Of a stretch of DNA of 64,000 nt, positions 47,351 to 59,639 are shown one piece after another. The DNA is from Pithys albifrons albifrons (lineage: Eukaryota > Chordata > Aves > Passeriformes > Thamnophilidae), in NCBI RefSeq assembly GCF_047495875.1, contig NC_092480.1:4402001-4466000 (forward strand). Reading direction: 5' to 3'. The first letter of the stretch is position 1, and every line of letters begins with the position of its first letter. The notes under the pieces were generated by a model that saw only the letters and a program-made list of their open reading frames with translations, ran no database searches and was not told the origin of the DNA. The position numbers and the translations under genes were made by a program.

Positions 47351-50300
47351 CATTAGAGCTCCCTTGATTGGAGAGCAGCTCACTCTGTGCTCTGGAAAAA
47401 GTTAAATTAGGAGGTTTGGAGGGAGGGAGGGGGATCCTGGGCTGTTTCTGTGGGCAGGCAACCCTTCAAGAGCAGCCATTTGGAGCTGATATCTCCTCAG
47501 AAAAGCAGTTTTGGGATGTGAGGGCATTGGACACTTTGAAAATTGTCCATTTGACCTTTACACAGTCAGTTGGGGCTGGGGCAGGGAAAAGCTGGTTCTC
47601 CTTGTCCTTGTTGGCATGTTTCATGTTTCACCCTATCCTGGCACTGCATCCTTGGGTTGAGGAAATCTTTGCTTGATCTCATTGCCAGGCAGTTCCAGAG
47701 GACCATCAGATCTTCCATGTGTTTATTCTGGGGATTATTGAATATTTAATAGGCCTAAATTAGTGCTGGAAGGAGCCCCCAGGCTGTGGTTCCCCCCGGT
47801 GTCCCTTGTGTGGCTGCTAAATGGAGAGACCTGGAGAAATGAGACCTGGGGGAATGGCTACAAAGCTGCTTTTCCTTGGAAAGCCAAGCTCATCCCTGCT
47901 CCAGACCTCAGGGCCATTAGCAATTTGCTGCTGGAATAAAAGATTGTGGCACAGGCAGAAGCCACAGGGTGAGGCAAGGCACAGCCACAGGGATTCCATC
48001 CAAGCTCACTTTATTTTGCACCCTCAGGCATTTTTGTGCCATGGAGGGAGCAGCTGCAGAGGGGGAAGGTCAGGGAAGGCTTTGGTAGGGATTGGGAAGG
48101 AGGGGAGGCAGATTGTGTGCTGCATGGAGAGGGAGGGATTTCATGAAACTTTAAGGAAGTTTGGGAACAGATGAACTTGGCACGTGGCCACCTTACAAAG
48201 CCTGCTGTGGGTTGGGTTTTTTAATATTCCTGGCATCATGCGCAAGCAAAGATGAAGTTCATGGGCTCAGAAATCCCAGAATCAGAGGTCAAAACTCAGG
48301 CAGTGATGCAAAATACTGAGGTGCCAAATCCAGACTGTGAATGAAATTGTGTTGCTGGAAATCACCCTGGGATAGAGTTGGCATCCTTGGAAGCTGGGAG
48401 CAGGCTTTGCCTGACCTGAGAGTTCTCTCACTGTGTGACAGTGCCTGTTTCCAGGCAGCTGAGACAGGGATACTTAACATTTGTCCTGGGAAGGTGAGTT
48501 TGGGTGCTTGGAGCAGTGATCCAGGTACTGGGACCTGTCCCAGCCAGCTCAGTTTCCAAGCCCTTGCAGAACAAGGCTGGTTTATGGCCAGAGTGGGCCA
48601 CCTCTTATCAAGGACATTGCAGCTGTGGCAGGAGGTGCCAGGGACAGTGTGGGAGGGAGGGAGAGCCCAGGGCTTTGCTCTCACTCCCTGTGTACCCATG
48701 CCAGGGTGGTGGAGAGCAGGATCCAGCCTCTGAGCTGCTGCTGTGCCTGGGGCCACAGAAGCTGGGGAGGCTTGGGATGGATACACTGGGAAAGAGGCTG
48801 CCTGCAGTGGAGGGTGTTGTTCCCTCCCTGTGAGCTGTCTTGGCCAAACCAGGTGTTTCTGGGATTGTCCCCTCCATGAATTTCTCACCAGATTCCTCTT
48901 CAGTGACTGGCACTTGCTGCTGCCAGTGAAACCAGCCATGAGCCTGTGTGAGCTGTCAGGAAAGCTCCTGGCAGCAGTTGCAGGCAAATTTACACCAGTG
49001 AAGGATCCAGCCCTCCTCAGGAGCTGGGGGTGGGAGAGGTACCAGGGTTAGGGACCCCAGAAGCACAAACATCCCTGTGACAAGCTGTTTGAAGCCGAGT
49101 TGATCAGAGAAGGTGACAGCCCTGCCGCATCTGGGAACAGTTTCTGTGTCCTCCTTGCTGACAGGAGGAGTTTGATTCCTTTAATATTTGATGTGTTCTG
49201 TCTTTTGCAATGTTTGTTTTTGGCATTGTGGGTTTAGACTTAGTTTTTTTCTTTCTTTTTTTTTATTTTTAAACTACGCTGTTCCTCATAACCAGCTGCC
49301 CATTTGCAGTGTGGGTGGGAGCTCTCTGTAGGAGCCAGGGAAAGGGCAGGCAGTGTGACAGCAAATGTGACACTTAGGTGCCTGGAAACTCTGCCTGACC
49401 TGTGAGATTTCTTCTTCTTCTCCCCATCCACCTTTCCACCTGGAGTTAAGTGTCTGCATTCTTTCTATGTGCAAGAGGAGGCACGGGGTGCTAATAAAGC
49501 TTTTCCTCCTCCTGCACTCCTGTGTTACTCTGCTTGAAGCTGGGAGAGAGAGGTGATCTTCTGGGAAACTCTTGAACCATCTTGTTTCAGACCCCTTTGT
49601 CCCAGCCTAGGCCCTGCTCCCACAGGATAACAAGCTGCTGGCAGCTCCATCAGAGCCAACCCAGCAGCTGGGTGCCCACGGGCTCAGCACAGCAGCTGTG
49701 GCAAAGCACTGGAGCATAAATCCCACCTGCAGGACACCCTGGTTCTTTGCCTAGTCCCATTCCTGCTGTAGATGGGCAAAGCTCCCACCTGGAGAGCAAA
49801 ATTTCCTGCAGTTGAGTTAATTTCTGATCTCTGATGGCTTCCTTCCTTCTCCTGGGACATCCTTGTGGAGGCAAACCTTCATGTGTCTTGAAATGCTGAG
49901 CTGAGGCTGCCTCTCGGAGAAGAGAGGGCAGGGCAGTATGTGCCCCCAAAATTGGGGGAATTTTGGGTATCTTGTGTACAGAGAAGCCGTTGTGGAGTGT
50001 CAGGAGAGTCCCTACAGGCAGCAGACAGGGTGGCTGTACAATTCAGATGGGCTCCTGGAACAACATCCAGGTCCCCTCCAACAGGAAGCTTTGCTGCCCC
50101 CATTCCTGCTGGAAAGGCAGGAGCAAGACCCCAGGGAGGAGGAGCACAGGCTGTCCCAGGCTCAGGCTTGGCACTGGCAGGGTGAGATCTCTGCCACACA
50201 AAGGCTTTCCCTTGTTGACATAAATTTAAGTGGGTGCTGCAATTACTGTGGGCTCTGACATCTGAAAGGAGTGGAGCCACCCTTGCTGTAATTCATTGCC

Positions 50301-51469
50301 ACTCTGATTACAAGGCAGAGTAGGGAAAAGTCAAATTATACAACAAAGCAAGAAGAGAAAGGGAAAAAGTCATGCCTTGCCAATGGAGGTCAGGGTGCTG
50401 CAGGGCAGGACGGGAGGCAGAGCTGCCCCTCTGCCCTTGCCATGCTCAGGCAATGTTGTCCAGGCTTCTGTTAGAAAGTCTTGCCTTGGGGCATGGTGGG
50501 ATGGAGAGGTTCATCTCTGCAGGGTTTGGAGGTGTGGGTGCTGGTGTGAGGCCAGAGCAGAACGAATCCAGGGCGTGTGCCCATGGGCATTTGCTTGGGC
50601 AAATTTCTTATAAGTGGTTTGTGGAGAAGTGGGGCTGATGTGGGAGTTAGTTGGGCTGGATGGGGATTACTGCTGCTTGGCTGCAGGTCAGGCAGACAAA
50701 TCCTGCTTTCTGGTTGCTCTCCGAAAGCCCAGCACAACGTGCCTGACAGCAAAGCTGTGGCTTGAGCCTCCTAAGCTGAGGAGCACGAATTTCCAAGTGT
50801 CTGAGCTGTTGGCCATCTCTGCCTGAGGGTTCTGGACAATCTAACTCCAGCTTTGTGCTTTTGAGACTCTCTGCCTGTATTTCCATGGGGATTTTGCTCC
50901 TGCCCACCAGCTGGGAGGAGGGGGAAGGCACTGCCACAGTTGGCTGCTCCTTTGCTCCCACTGCATCTCCCCTTATGCCCCTGGAGTGTGTGGGAAGGGA
51001 CCCTGGGTAGCCACTGCCCCTCTTCTGCTCTTCTCTCCCTCCTCCTTTTGCTCCTTTCAAGGTGCATTTCTACATCTGTTGGATGTGGCAAAGTGCCAGC
51101 TCGGTTAATTACAGTCTGCTTACCTGAATTCCCCTGTGGAATTCCAGCTGGATAATGGTATCCTTCACTGACTGGCCTTAAAGAACCACAGGCAGCCAGA
51201 TCCCTCTGTCTTTGGGTGCACATATGGGGTTATGATGCTCAGAGCTCCCCAAAGGCAGTTGTGGTTGTCCCTAAAGGCTTCCAAGCCAGTGCCGTGCCTG
51301 TTCACTCTGGGATGGGTCTGGCATTCATATGTCCAGGAGAGCAGCCACCAGGGATGGTGGCAGGTATGATACTTGAGAGCAGAGCTGGAATCCTGAGCAT
51401 TGTAGGAGGTGGATGAATGCACTTCCAAGCTGCTCTAATGGTTAAGTGGACAAGATAATGTGATACTTT
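47351..51469. other. Long noncoding stretch, no gene seen
   Basis: GC-moderate sequence with many overlapping short frames (up to 232 codons, minus strand, 48289-48987), none recognisable. A TTTTTTTATTTTTAAA run lies near 49258. No repeat named. Confidence 0.5.
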
Positions 51470-51650
51470 CTTTTCCTTATTGGCCCAACTGATAAGTTGT
51501 TAATGCCGGCGATTTCCAGCAGCGCCTGTGATTTGCATGGATACAATAGAGAGAGATTTTCATTATTTTGCTTGATCAAGAGCTGCTGAGAGGAACTCAG
51601 TGCTGATTTTGTGCACTATTTATTGTCCTTCATTAGCAGCCGGCCGGGAG
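51470..51650. promoter_or_regulatory. Candidate regulatory block
   Basis: ACTGATAAGTTGTTAATGCCGG (GATA and homeodomain-like), TGATTTGCATGG (octamer-like, 51531-51540) and CATTATTTTGCTTGATCAAG sit together with retained CpGs. Composition-based. Confidence 0.33.
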
Positions 51651-53139
51651 CTTTGTCCCACCTCAGCTCTGTGTCTCTCCAGCATATCATTAGCACAAGG
51701 GAAGCATTTCACGTGCGTCTGGTTGGATGATAAAGTTATCGACATCCACAGTTACTTTGCTGCAGTTGTGGGCCCTGGATCAGGTGTTTTTGGAGGCAAT
51801 GTCTGTGATTTTTATTAACAAAAGTGCTCACCTACCACACACCGATGAGAAGAGAGTCTGATGTCTCAAGAAGAGCAGTTCAGGAGGTGCTGGCATGAGA
51901 GGTTCTCTCTCCATCATCCCCCGCTCTACCTCTGGCCTCTTCCACACCTGCCAGGCTGAGGAAGGATGCCATGAACCCCCTGAATTTCTTACTCATTCTG
52001 TGCTGGCCTCCACCTCGGTGATCCCTGGGGAAACAGCGTGTTCCTGCAGACCCTGCTTAGCTTGTACACTAAAGCAGCTTTTCTTTGCTTTGACTGATTT
52101 TTCCACACTCTCTCTCTGGAAGACGATGTAATCTCTTTCCTTATTGACAATCACAGCAGATCCTTATTGAGAATACATTCCAGGGGCAATGCTGCAGCCC
52201 AGGAGGGAGTTGGGCCGTCAGGTTATTGAAATCCCATTATTATTTGGGATTGCAATTCCTGTGTGCTCATGAGCTTGATGAGAGCAGTGTCCTGTGACCA
52301 CTGTGAGGGTCCTCAGTGATGCAAATTACTCAGGAAGGGTTTCCCATGCTCTGGCATCCCACTCTATAAACAGCAGAGGCTTTGGTGAGCTCCTGTTTTA
52401 TTGGGAATGAGTTCCCTCCACCCTGTTCTCCAGAGCTGTGGGATTCAGGGCTGCTGGCAACAGGATTTGATATTCAAGGCGTAGGGGCATGAAAACATAG
52501 CCTGAAAGGTGTCAGTCCAATCTCACTGGCCTTTGTGCCTTTATTTATCTGAAATCCCACAGAGCCATCCTTCACTGCAGCTTGGATCAAAATTCATCTG
52601 ATTGTGGCATGGGTTTTGCAAGGCAGTTTTTTTCCTTAAAGCCCCAGTTCTTGTGGTGGCACAGGAATCTCAAGCTGCCTTCTCCTTCTAATGAGAAAGT
52701 TTCTCAGGAGTCTTTGGAGGTGAAGCAGAGCTTTTCTAGGGAAAGGAAGCTATGCTTCCAGGCAGGGGTTTATTGCCCATAAGCAGCTTGCTTTCTCCTG
52801 TGCCACTGAGCTTGTCCATGGGATGCTCTGAGCCAAGCTCAGCCTTGGTTATTGTGCAGAGTAATCATATAGGTATCTCTTTTAAACTAGGATTGAACCA
52901 GGACCAAGAAGCAACTCTGCAAAGAATCAGCCTCATATTTTCCACCCACCTCCTCTTATCCCATATTCTGCTTTGGAAAGATTCAGAGAGTGCAATACCT
53001 GCTCCCTCCAAGCCATGGGAGGACCTGGTGTGCAAGGTGTGCAGGCTGGAGGCTGCCCAGGAGCTTGGCTTTCCTTCTGGCTGCTTTGCCTTCATCTCAG
53101 ACAAGGTGGCCTCTGGAAATGCTTGCAAGATCTCGGCAG
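51651..53139. other. Noncoding stretch, no gene seen
   Basis: The start of an unrecognised 299-codon + strand frame (52752) lies here. No other structure. Confidence 0.45.
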
Positions 53140-53420
53140 GTGAAGGGAGCACACTGGGCATGGCTGAGCCAGGGAGGGAGGGTCGTGCAGCAGCCCCGGG
53201 CGCTGGCCCTCCGGCATATGGTGCTGTTGTGCCTGGGTGCTTCGTTTTAAAGAATTATCAAAGAGCCCATCCATCTGGGCCCCCTCACTGCTGCCGGCAC
53301 GGCGGGGCACCGAGCAGATGGTTTGCAAACAAAACAGCTTCGGCTCAGGAGGGGAAGGAGACCTGTCCAAAGTGGTGTGTGGCTGTGGCTCGGCACCGGC
53401 ACCGCGAGCTGAGCATCTTC
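53140..53420. promoter_or_regulatory. Local CpG cluster
   Basis: About 14 CpGs in some 270 bp, far denser than the surrounding sequence, around an AT-rich AAAGAATTATCAAAGAG core that includes a TCF/LEF-like ATCAAAG. Too small for a classic CpG island. It could be a constrained enhancer or an unannotated promoter. Confidence 0.3.
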
Positions 53421-53739
53421 CCCAGGATGTGCAGGGGTGTGACTGAGCAGGCAGGCTCTGTGGCTCTTGGGGGGTGCTTGTGCCCCTGCAGACCTCCTCA
53501 TGGCTGCACTGTGAAGGCCTGGGTCACAAATACTGCCCTGCAGAGCTGGCTGGGAGCTGCTTGTCTCCTCTGCCTGGAGTCTCTGTTCTCAGACACAAAC
53601 ACTGCCCACGGGGTCCTGAATGTGAGATCATTTTGCAGAGGTCGGTGGTGAGCAGTTTAGGGAATGGCTGATCTGCTGCTCGTATTACCTGAGCCTTCCC
53701 AGAAAATCCTTCAGCCATCCAGCCGCTGACCCTGAGATG
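53421..53739. other. Noncoding stretch, no gene seen
   Basis: The remainder of the 299-codon frame ends at 53651. Nothing else recognised. Confidence 0.45.
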
Positions 53740-53900
53740 TGACAAGCTCACAGCTCTTGCCAATAAAGTAGCGACTCGGTTTGAATAATATCTGACAATT
53801 ACGTGCTGAGCCCCAGCATTATGCAATATTTATGCATGTGTCTGGACTGTAAAACAGTGATTATCTAAAAGGAGTAATTGTTTGCAGTCTTACACTGAAT
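53740..53900. promoter_or_regulatory. Candidate conserved noncoding block
   Basis: GTAGCGACTCGG, TTTGAATAATATCTGAC, CAATTACGTGC, CATTATGCAATATTTATGCATG (POU/octamer-like) and GAGTAATTG within 150 bp, with CpGs retained. No coding frame. Confidence 0.35.
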
Positions 53901-56399
53901 TTCCTTTCTTCTTTGGCCTCGCAGAGCCACACTGTTAATCAGCAGCACACACACCACTGGTTAAAGGCTCCCACTAAAACCAGACCCACGATTAGCCCAG
54001 CAGGGGCTCTGTGGAGTGTGTTGGTGCAGTGGCACGAACTGTGTGCGTGGAGGTTCTTTTTACTGCCTCAGGCTGTTGGATTGCTCTTGCTTGGAAAGGG
54101 AGGCAGGTGAAGAGGGTCCAACACCCACCCCTTCTGGCTGAGCTTGCGTGGGAAGAGGGCTTTGATGTGATGAACAGCAAAGTCACACCCTGGGCAAGAG
54201 GTGCCTCGGCAGAAGGGCTGAGCCTGGGTGCTCAGCAATTGGGGCAGTGGCCAAGCCCCCCTGCTTTCATCCTCCCTTTCCCTCCTGGACACTCAACTGT
54301 GCTCCCGTGCCCTTGGAGTGGAGCAGTGATTGAAATCTCTCTTTGTTCCTTGCCCCCTCTGCCACAGCAGCAGTCTTTTAGTTTTTTCCTCCCTTCTCTT
54401 CTTTTTCCAAGTGTTGTTTGCTGTCAACCTGGGCCAGGGAGGAAGTCAAAGCTGAAGAGGCAAATGTGGGCTGTCAGATTGCAGGGGTGGGGTGAGAAGG
54501 AGAGGGCAGTGAGTCCTCCTGCCCTGCCAGCAGCTGGAGGAGGTGCTGCAGAGCACATAGAAGCCTCCGTCATGCTGGGGCCAGAGGGGTGATGCTTCTT
54601 TCTGCAGTAGAGGAGAGAAGTCTCTACTTTGAGAAGAAAATAAGCTTTTCCATCCCTTTGGTGCTCTGCAGAGGTGGCAGAGGGGCAGCAAAATGTTTTC
54701 CAGCTTGCACTCCGTCCCCACCCAGTGACAGCGTGGTCACAGGATATATCCCACTGTAATTCCTGCAAGGATGCTTGGATTTGAGGTGGAGGAAGGCTCA
54801 GGGGACCAGGCAGCAGAGACAAACAATGTGCCTGGTCAGCAGAACAGGCAGTGGAGCTGGAGAGGCCAGGATTACTGCTGCCACAGCTTGTTAACATAAA
54901 CTAATACAGGCTGCTGTGTTGGACACAGGGAGATAGGAGGGAGAAAAATGGGAAGCGTGTGCAGGAATAAGGGCCCGGATAATGAACCTGGCAATGAGAA
55001 TGCAAAGCAAAACAAAACAGGAAGAAATGCTGTTGTTGCAGAGTCTGGGCTCTATCTGCCCCAGCTTCTTGCTGGTTTTCAAAGACTTTTGTCGTGGCTG
55101 GGATTGTGCTTTCCAGCAATACTGAGATCCCTGCTTCACACCCAGAGCTGTGGAAAGAGAGGAATGTCCCATCTGAGGTCTCAGTGGCACTAACCCTAGT
55201 TCAGCCAGGGTGCTCCATCTTCACAGTGGGGGTTTAAGCAGGGCAGTGCCCCCAGCACCTCCTGGAACTGGATCTTACAGCAGGAGATGTGATTCCCATG
55301 ACCAGGATGGGTTGTGTGCCCTTTCCAGTCCATGCAGAACTAGTTCCCTGCTGCTAAAGTGGTGAAATGGCTTTGGTCAGTGCTTTGGGTTCCTGCAGCA
55401 AAGAGCTGAGCAAGGGCTGTAGCTGTTCCTGAGGAGTTTGGGGTGAGGGGCTCCTCACCCATGCTGGCAAGGGAGGGATGAGGCAACGTGTGAGGGAGGT
55501 CTAGGATGTGCTGTGTCAGCAGATCACCACACTGAACTGCTGGGTTGCAAGAGGACAGGTGATCTCCAGCCCCGTCCTTTTTGGGTATGAAAATCATAGA
55601 GGGGATTTTGCTGCAGCATGTGGGACCAGATGCCCTCCCCATCAGTGCAGGCCCAGCCCTGCTGTAAGGCAGAGCTGCTTTTATGAGATGTGCTGCCTTC
55701 TTGCCTGAAGGGTCCTCCTGCCTTCTCACAGGTCCCTCAGCCGTGGACAATTCATCTGTTTTTATGGTGATGACGGAAGAATCCAATCTGCAGCCTGTGG
55801 CTGGAAAGTTCAGAGCCACGCAAGGCTGGCTGGGGAGGAGAGCAGGTTTTATTGATGGTCTGGGCTCCTGGATGTTGTGTGGGAGGAATCTTGTTAATGG
55901 GTCCCTTGGGCCATTGCCTCCTGACTCTGCCATATCTCCTTATTCGCCTCAGCTCCAATGCGGCGGTTTTGGGGTTGTTTTGGGGTTTTTTTTTTTGCTC
56001 TATTTTAGTGCTGTAAGGCCTTTTAAAATTGCAGCAGGCAGGAAGGATGTGGGACTGACCAAGGCACTCCCAGTTCTTTCCCATCTCTCTTGGTGTGTCC
56101 TTCAGTGTCAGAGATCTCCAAAAAAGATGTCCTGGGCTTCGTGATGTGGCTCTGACAACAGAGAACGATGGCCTTGGCTCCAAGGTGACCAGGGAGCTGT
56201 TGATGGGGAGCAGCCCCATCTGTCTCTGGTGTCAGTTCCCAGGGGTGAAAGGATGATCACTCACTGCTCACCTTCTCAAAACCATCCCCTGGCCATGCTC
56301 TGCAGCTGGAATTGTGCATCCTTCTCGTGGGAATGCTTGAGCCTTCCTGAATCGGCGTCACGGGACGTACAGATCAGGCTCCATCTTTCTGGCCCAGTT
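53901..56399. other. Noncoding stretch, no gene seen
   Basis: Frames of 193 (+, 54011-54592) and 197 codons (-, 55340-55933) are unrecognised and shadow each other's neighbourhoods. A T run lies at 55986-55995. No RNA gene or named repeat. Confidence 0.5.
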
Positions 56400-56710
56400 T
56401 TGATAATTAATTGATAGTTGAAAATGTTTGACAAACAAACAGCAAACCGAAATCAAACCTGCTCACGTGTGCATTAACATTTCATGTCGCCTTTCTTGTT
56501 TGTTTGCTTTTAAATCACAAAACGCTGTGATACATTTTTAATCGGAAGCGCTATTGGCTGTTTCCATCACTCTTTCAATAACTTTCTTGATGAAAAAGAA
56601 GTTCAATACAGAAACATAATGGGATCTTTTAGGAGGTGGGCGATGGGTTTGTGACAGCCGTTTTCATTTCTACAAAGGACGTTTTTGTCAGGCAGAAATA
56701 TATTTAAAAA
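56400..56710. promoter_or_regulatory. Candidate conserved noncoding block
   Basis: TTTGATAATTAATTGATAG, TTAACATTTCATGTCGCC, TTTTAATCGGAAGCGC, TATTGGC and ATATATTTAAAAACATG give an AT-rich, CpG-retaining, repeat-free block of about 300 bp. Among the stronger enhancer-like candidates. Confidence 0.38.
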
Positions 56711-57426
56711 CATGCTCATTTGAAGATACTCTCTGAGCTCTCTGGATGCTCTTTGATGGCTTTTGGCATCGCAGGGTGGCACATGCTGAGCTGTGTGTGG
56801 TGGGAAGGTGGGGGGTGATGACTGATTGTGTTTAGTGTCCCCAGGGCAGGGTCCTCAGCCCCTCGAGGGTTTGTTTCCTCCATTCCAAGCACATCTTTCA
56901 GCCCTCCTCAAGGTGTTCTCAGAAGAAAATCCTCCCTGCTGGCTAAACACAGCCACTTGCAGACAAACTGCCTTATCTTGAAAGCTTAACTAAGGTTTTT
57001 TCCCCTCTCCTGTGAAGACAGGAGATGAAAGGCATGTTTGTGTGTATCTGTGAGTTTGCAACACAGTAAATAGTGGATAGGGAATATTAATACAGGACTA
57101 AACCCATCCCTGGCATGAATCACAGGGAAGACATATGTTGCAACAACTTTCCTAAGGGGGTTCTGGCCAAGGTAGATACCAAGTGATCCCCAGAGGGAAA
57201 GGAGGAGGGAACGACAGCTCTTTTCTCTCCAAGACTGATGTAATTAAAGAGTTATAATGTCCTTTAACTTCCTTGCCCTTGGCACTGTTGTGCACTGGCA
57301 GATTTATTTATTATTTTTTTTAGCACTGATGAGTGACTAATGGGGTTCATGTGAAGAGGCAGGAGGCCCAGAAATACAGTTCAACAATTTATTGAGAGAA
57401 CATTATAGTATTTCCCTGGGAGTGAG
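56711..57426. other. Noncoding stretch, no gene seen
   Basis: AT-rich toward the right (TTTATTTATTATTTTTTTTA near 57302). No gene. Confidence 0.5.
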
Positions 57427-57482
57427 CATCCATCCATCCATCCATCCATCCATCCATCCATCCATCCATCCATCCATCCATC
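57427..57482. repeat. (CATC)n microsatellite, 14 copies
   Basis: 56 bp of uninterrupted CATC (equivalently ATCC). Confidence 0.97.
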
Positions 57483-58044
57483 TTCACTATGTGACTGACT
57501 TTGTGGCTGAGCATGAGGTTAAACCCACTGTCCTTCCTGCTGTTGCTTAACACACTGAAATTTGTCGAGAGAAGCTTATTTTAATTTAATAGAAAAATAC
57601 ATTATACATAATGCTCACCATAATTTTCCCTTTGATCTGAAGGAGAATCTACCAGTCTAATGCATCTGCCCAACCCAGCCCAGATACCTGCAGATTTGTT
57701 GCTGCATGGCTTAAATAATAACAATAACAATACCAGTAGCAATAATATCCTTTGCTGCTGTCCTTGAGTGACAAAGATGATGGAAAATGAAGTTGTAGAT
57801 AGCTGGAGATGACAATGTGAGTATGCTCTACCCATCTTCCAGGTTATTAGCAGGTGTCAGTCACTGGAAGGAATCTAATCATTTCCAGACGCAGTGATGT
57901 CTCCGAACATCAGCCGTGGTGCTTTGGCTGCAGAAAGCAAATGGTTTTATGGGCTCAATTCCCATCTGTACTCAGACTTGTTGGAAGGGCTGTAATGGTG
58001 CAGAAGTCCGTGGCCATGTTGCGTTATCCACTGCAGTGGGATCC
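57483..58044. other. Noncoding stretch with degenerate AAT/AAC run
   Basis: An imperfect trinucleotide run lies at 57712-57750. AT-rich 57580-57620 may be part of a conserved block. No gene. Confidence 0.5.
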
Positions 58045-58065
58045 TGACACCACTCCTGGGTGTCA
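58045..58065. repeat. Inverted TGACACC/GGTGTCA repeat, 7-bp spacer
   Basis: The arm TGACACC (58045-58051) is mirrored by GGTGTCA (58059-58065). GGTGTCA is close to a T-box half-site. See the related, longer dyad 300 bp downstream. Confidence 0.7.
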
Positions 58066-58345
58066 CCGTGTCACCAGTACAACACCCGCTACCTGTTGCT
58101 GTTAAGGAGTTTCACCACCCATACTTTCATACCTTGTTTTGCTACCATCCCTTACCCAGTTGTCCATCCTGTATCCTTGATTAATTCAGGAGAGGTGGTG
58201 ATGGTAAGACTGTGGCCATTGAGAAAGGGGGAGCACAAGACCTCTTGTGGAGCAAGTCGTGGAGGGACAAATTCCTCCCTTGGATTCATCACCCTGGATG
58301 AGTAGTGGTATAAACACTCAATAATAATTCCTTTTTGAGTGAACA
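58066..58345. other. Spacer between the two dyads
   Basis: No recognised element. CTTGATTAATTCAGG lies at about 58176-58190. Confidence 0.45.
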
Positions 58346-58366
58346 TGACACCCATGATGGGTGTCA
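58346..58366. repeat. Palindrome with 10-bp arms
   Basis: TGACACCCAT is followed after one base by its perfect reverse complement. The arms contain the same TGACACC core as the dyad at 58045. Confidence 0.85.
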
Positions 58367-58539
58367 AGGCTTGCTGCCATGAGGAGACTTGCTCCCACGT
58401 GCCTTTCCCGGAGGGTCTGCCTCGTCCACAGAAGCCAGGGAACCACAGGAGTTCATTGTTTTCCAAGCAGGTGGTGCTTTGCGAGCTTGAAGTGAGCACC
58501 AGATGGGCAGAGATGATGAAAGAGGCATTGGCGTGAAAG
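58367..58539. other. Short noncoding spacer
   Basis: Nothing recognised. Confidence 0.45.
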
Positions 58540-58660
58540 GCTTCCCTCTAGGGTGTTAAATATTACATTCACCGAGCCCGCCGAACTGTTGAAACCAATA
58601 GAACTAATTAGAGAGCCGGGGCCCGGGAAGGACGCGCCTTGGCTGGCGGCTGGAAGGGAT
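58540..58660. promoter_or_regulatory. Candidate regulatory block with CpG cluster
   Basis: GTTAAATATTACATTCACCG and AACTAATTAGAGAGCC flank about eight CpGs in 100 bp (GCCCGCCGAAC, CCGGGGCCCGGG, GACGCGCC). An AT-rich homeodomain site next to dense CpG is unusual for this window. Confidence 0.33.
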
Positions 58661-59502
58661 GCCAGATCACACAAAGCCCTCCCTTTGTCTGCTCCAGCGT
58701 CTCAGGTGTGCATGGTGGACAGGGCACGTTGTCCTTTCGGGGGATGGCAGTAGAAAAGGAGTGTGTCCCCTGTCATGGGGCTCACCTTCCAGTAGGAATG
58801 AGGGCTGGGAAGCAGAGGGGTCAGCAGAGTTGGTTTTCCCCCCGTTTTAATCTGCTAAGCAGGTTGAGAAGATCTCGTGGGTGTTTGCCCGTGGAGAGCT
58901 ATGCTGTGTCCTCATGTGTGAGGTCTGTGAGGAGTTTCTGGGGGCAGGGAGTAGAGCAGGGCTTGCTGGGGTCGCAGGGGCTCTGGAAAGCATGTTAAAG
59001 CCACTGTCGCTGTGTGCCTGCTCCTCTTCTTTGGTGACAAGCCAGGCTTTGTAAGCAGAGCGACCTGCTGAACCCATGAGCACAGGCTGAGCAGTGACCA
59101 CGTGGGTTTGGCTGGATTTCAGATCTTGACCCTTGACTATCGTGTGCTGCTCCCCAGCACTGCCCTCCCTGGGTTTGATGAGGGGCCAATGAACACCACC
59201 ATGCCCCACTAATTCCGTCTTTCCCTAGATTTCTGTCTCTGCTGCAGAAACTCCAGCCTTGGTATGCGTGAGAGCCGTTGCCACGTTGTGAGTGAGAGTA
59301 AATCCATTACTGTGCCCTTGTCAGTGCAGGGTCCTGTTCTCTTAATGGGCTTGTTCAGTGCCGTGTGCCAACAGCTGCCCTGGAAAGGGGCAGAATTATC
59401 CAAGCCAGCCCATGCCATCTGTGCCCTCAGTCAGAGCTGCTTCATCTCTTTGTGCTGCAAGTGCCCCTCTGCCTCTCCCTCCCTGGCAGCCCTTGCGATG
59501 GA
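58661..59502. other. Noncoding stretch, no gene seen
   Basis: No recognised coding frame or repeat. Confidence 0.5.
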
Positions 59503-59543
59503 AATAATAATAATAATAACAACAACAATAGCAATAATAATAA
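59503..59543. repeat. (AAT/AAC)n trinucleotide repeat
   Basis: Interrupted run of AAT, then AAC, then AAT units. It encodes poly-Asn only by translation of the repeat. Confidence 0.9.
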
Positions 59544-59639
59544 AAGAAAAGGAATTAAGACAAGTAGGCAAACATAAAGATGAGTTGTTGCATGGCTCCT
59601 GTGCTGATTCTGATCTCAATGTCAAGGGAGCATCATTCC
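59544..59639. other. Short noncoding spacer
   Basis: Nothing recognised. Confidence 0.45.

Noticed and set aside
48289..48987. 232-codon minus-strand frame
   Set aside because: No recognisable domain and comparable open frames on the + strand of the same GC-rich stretch.
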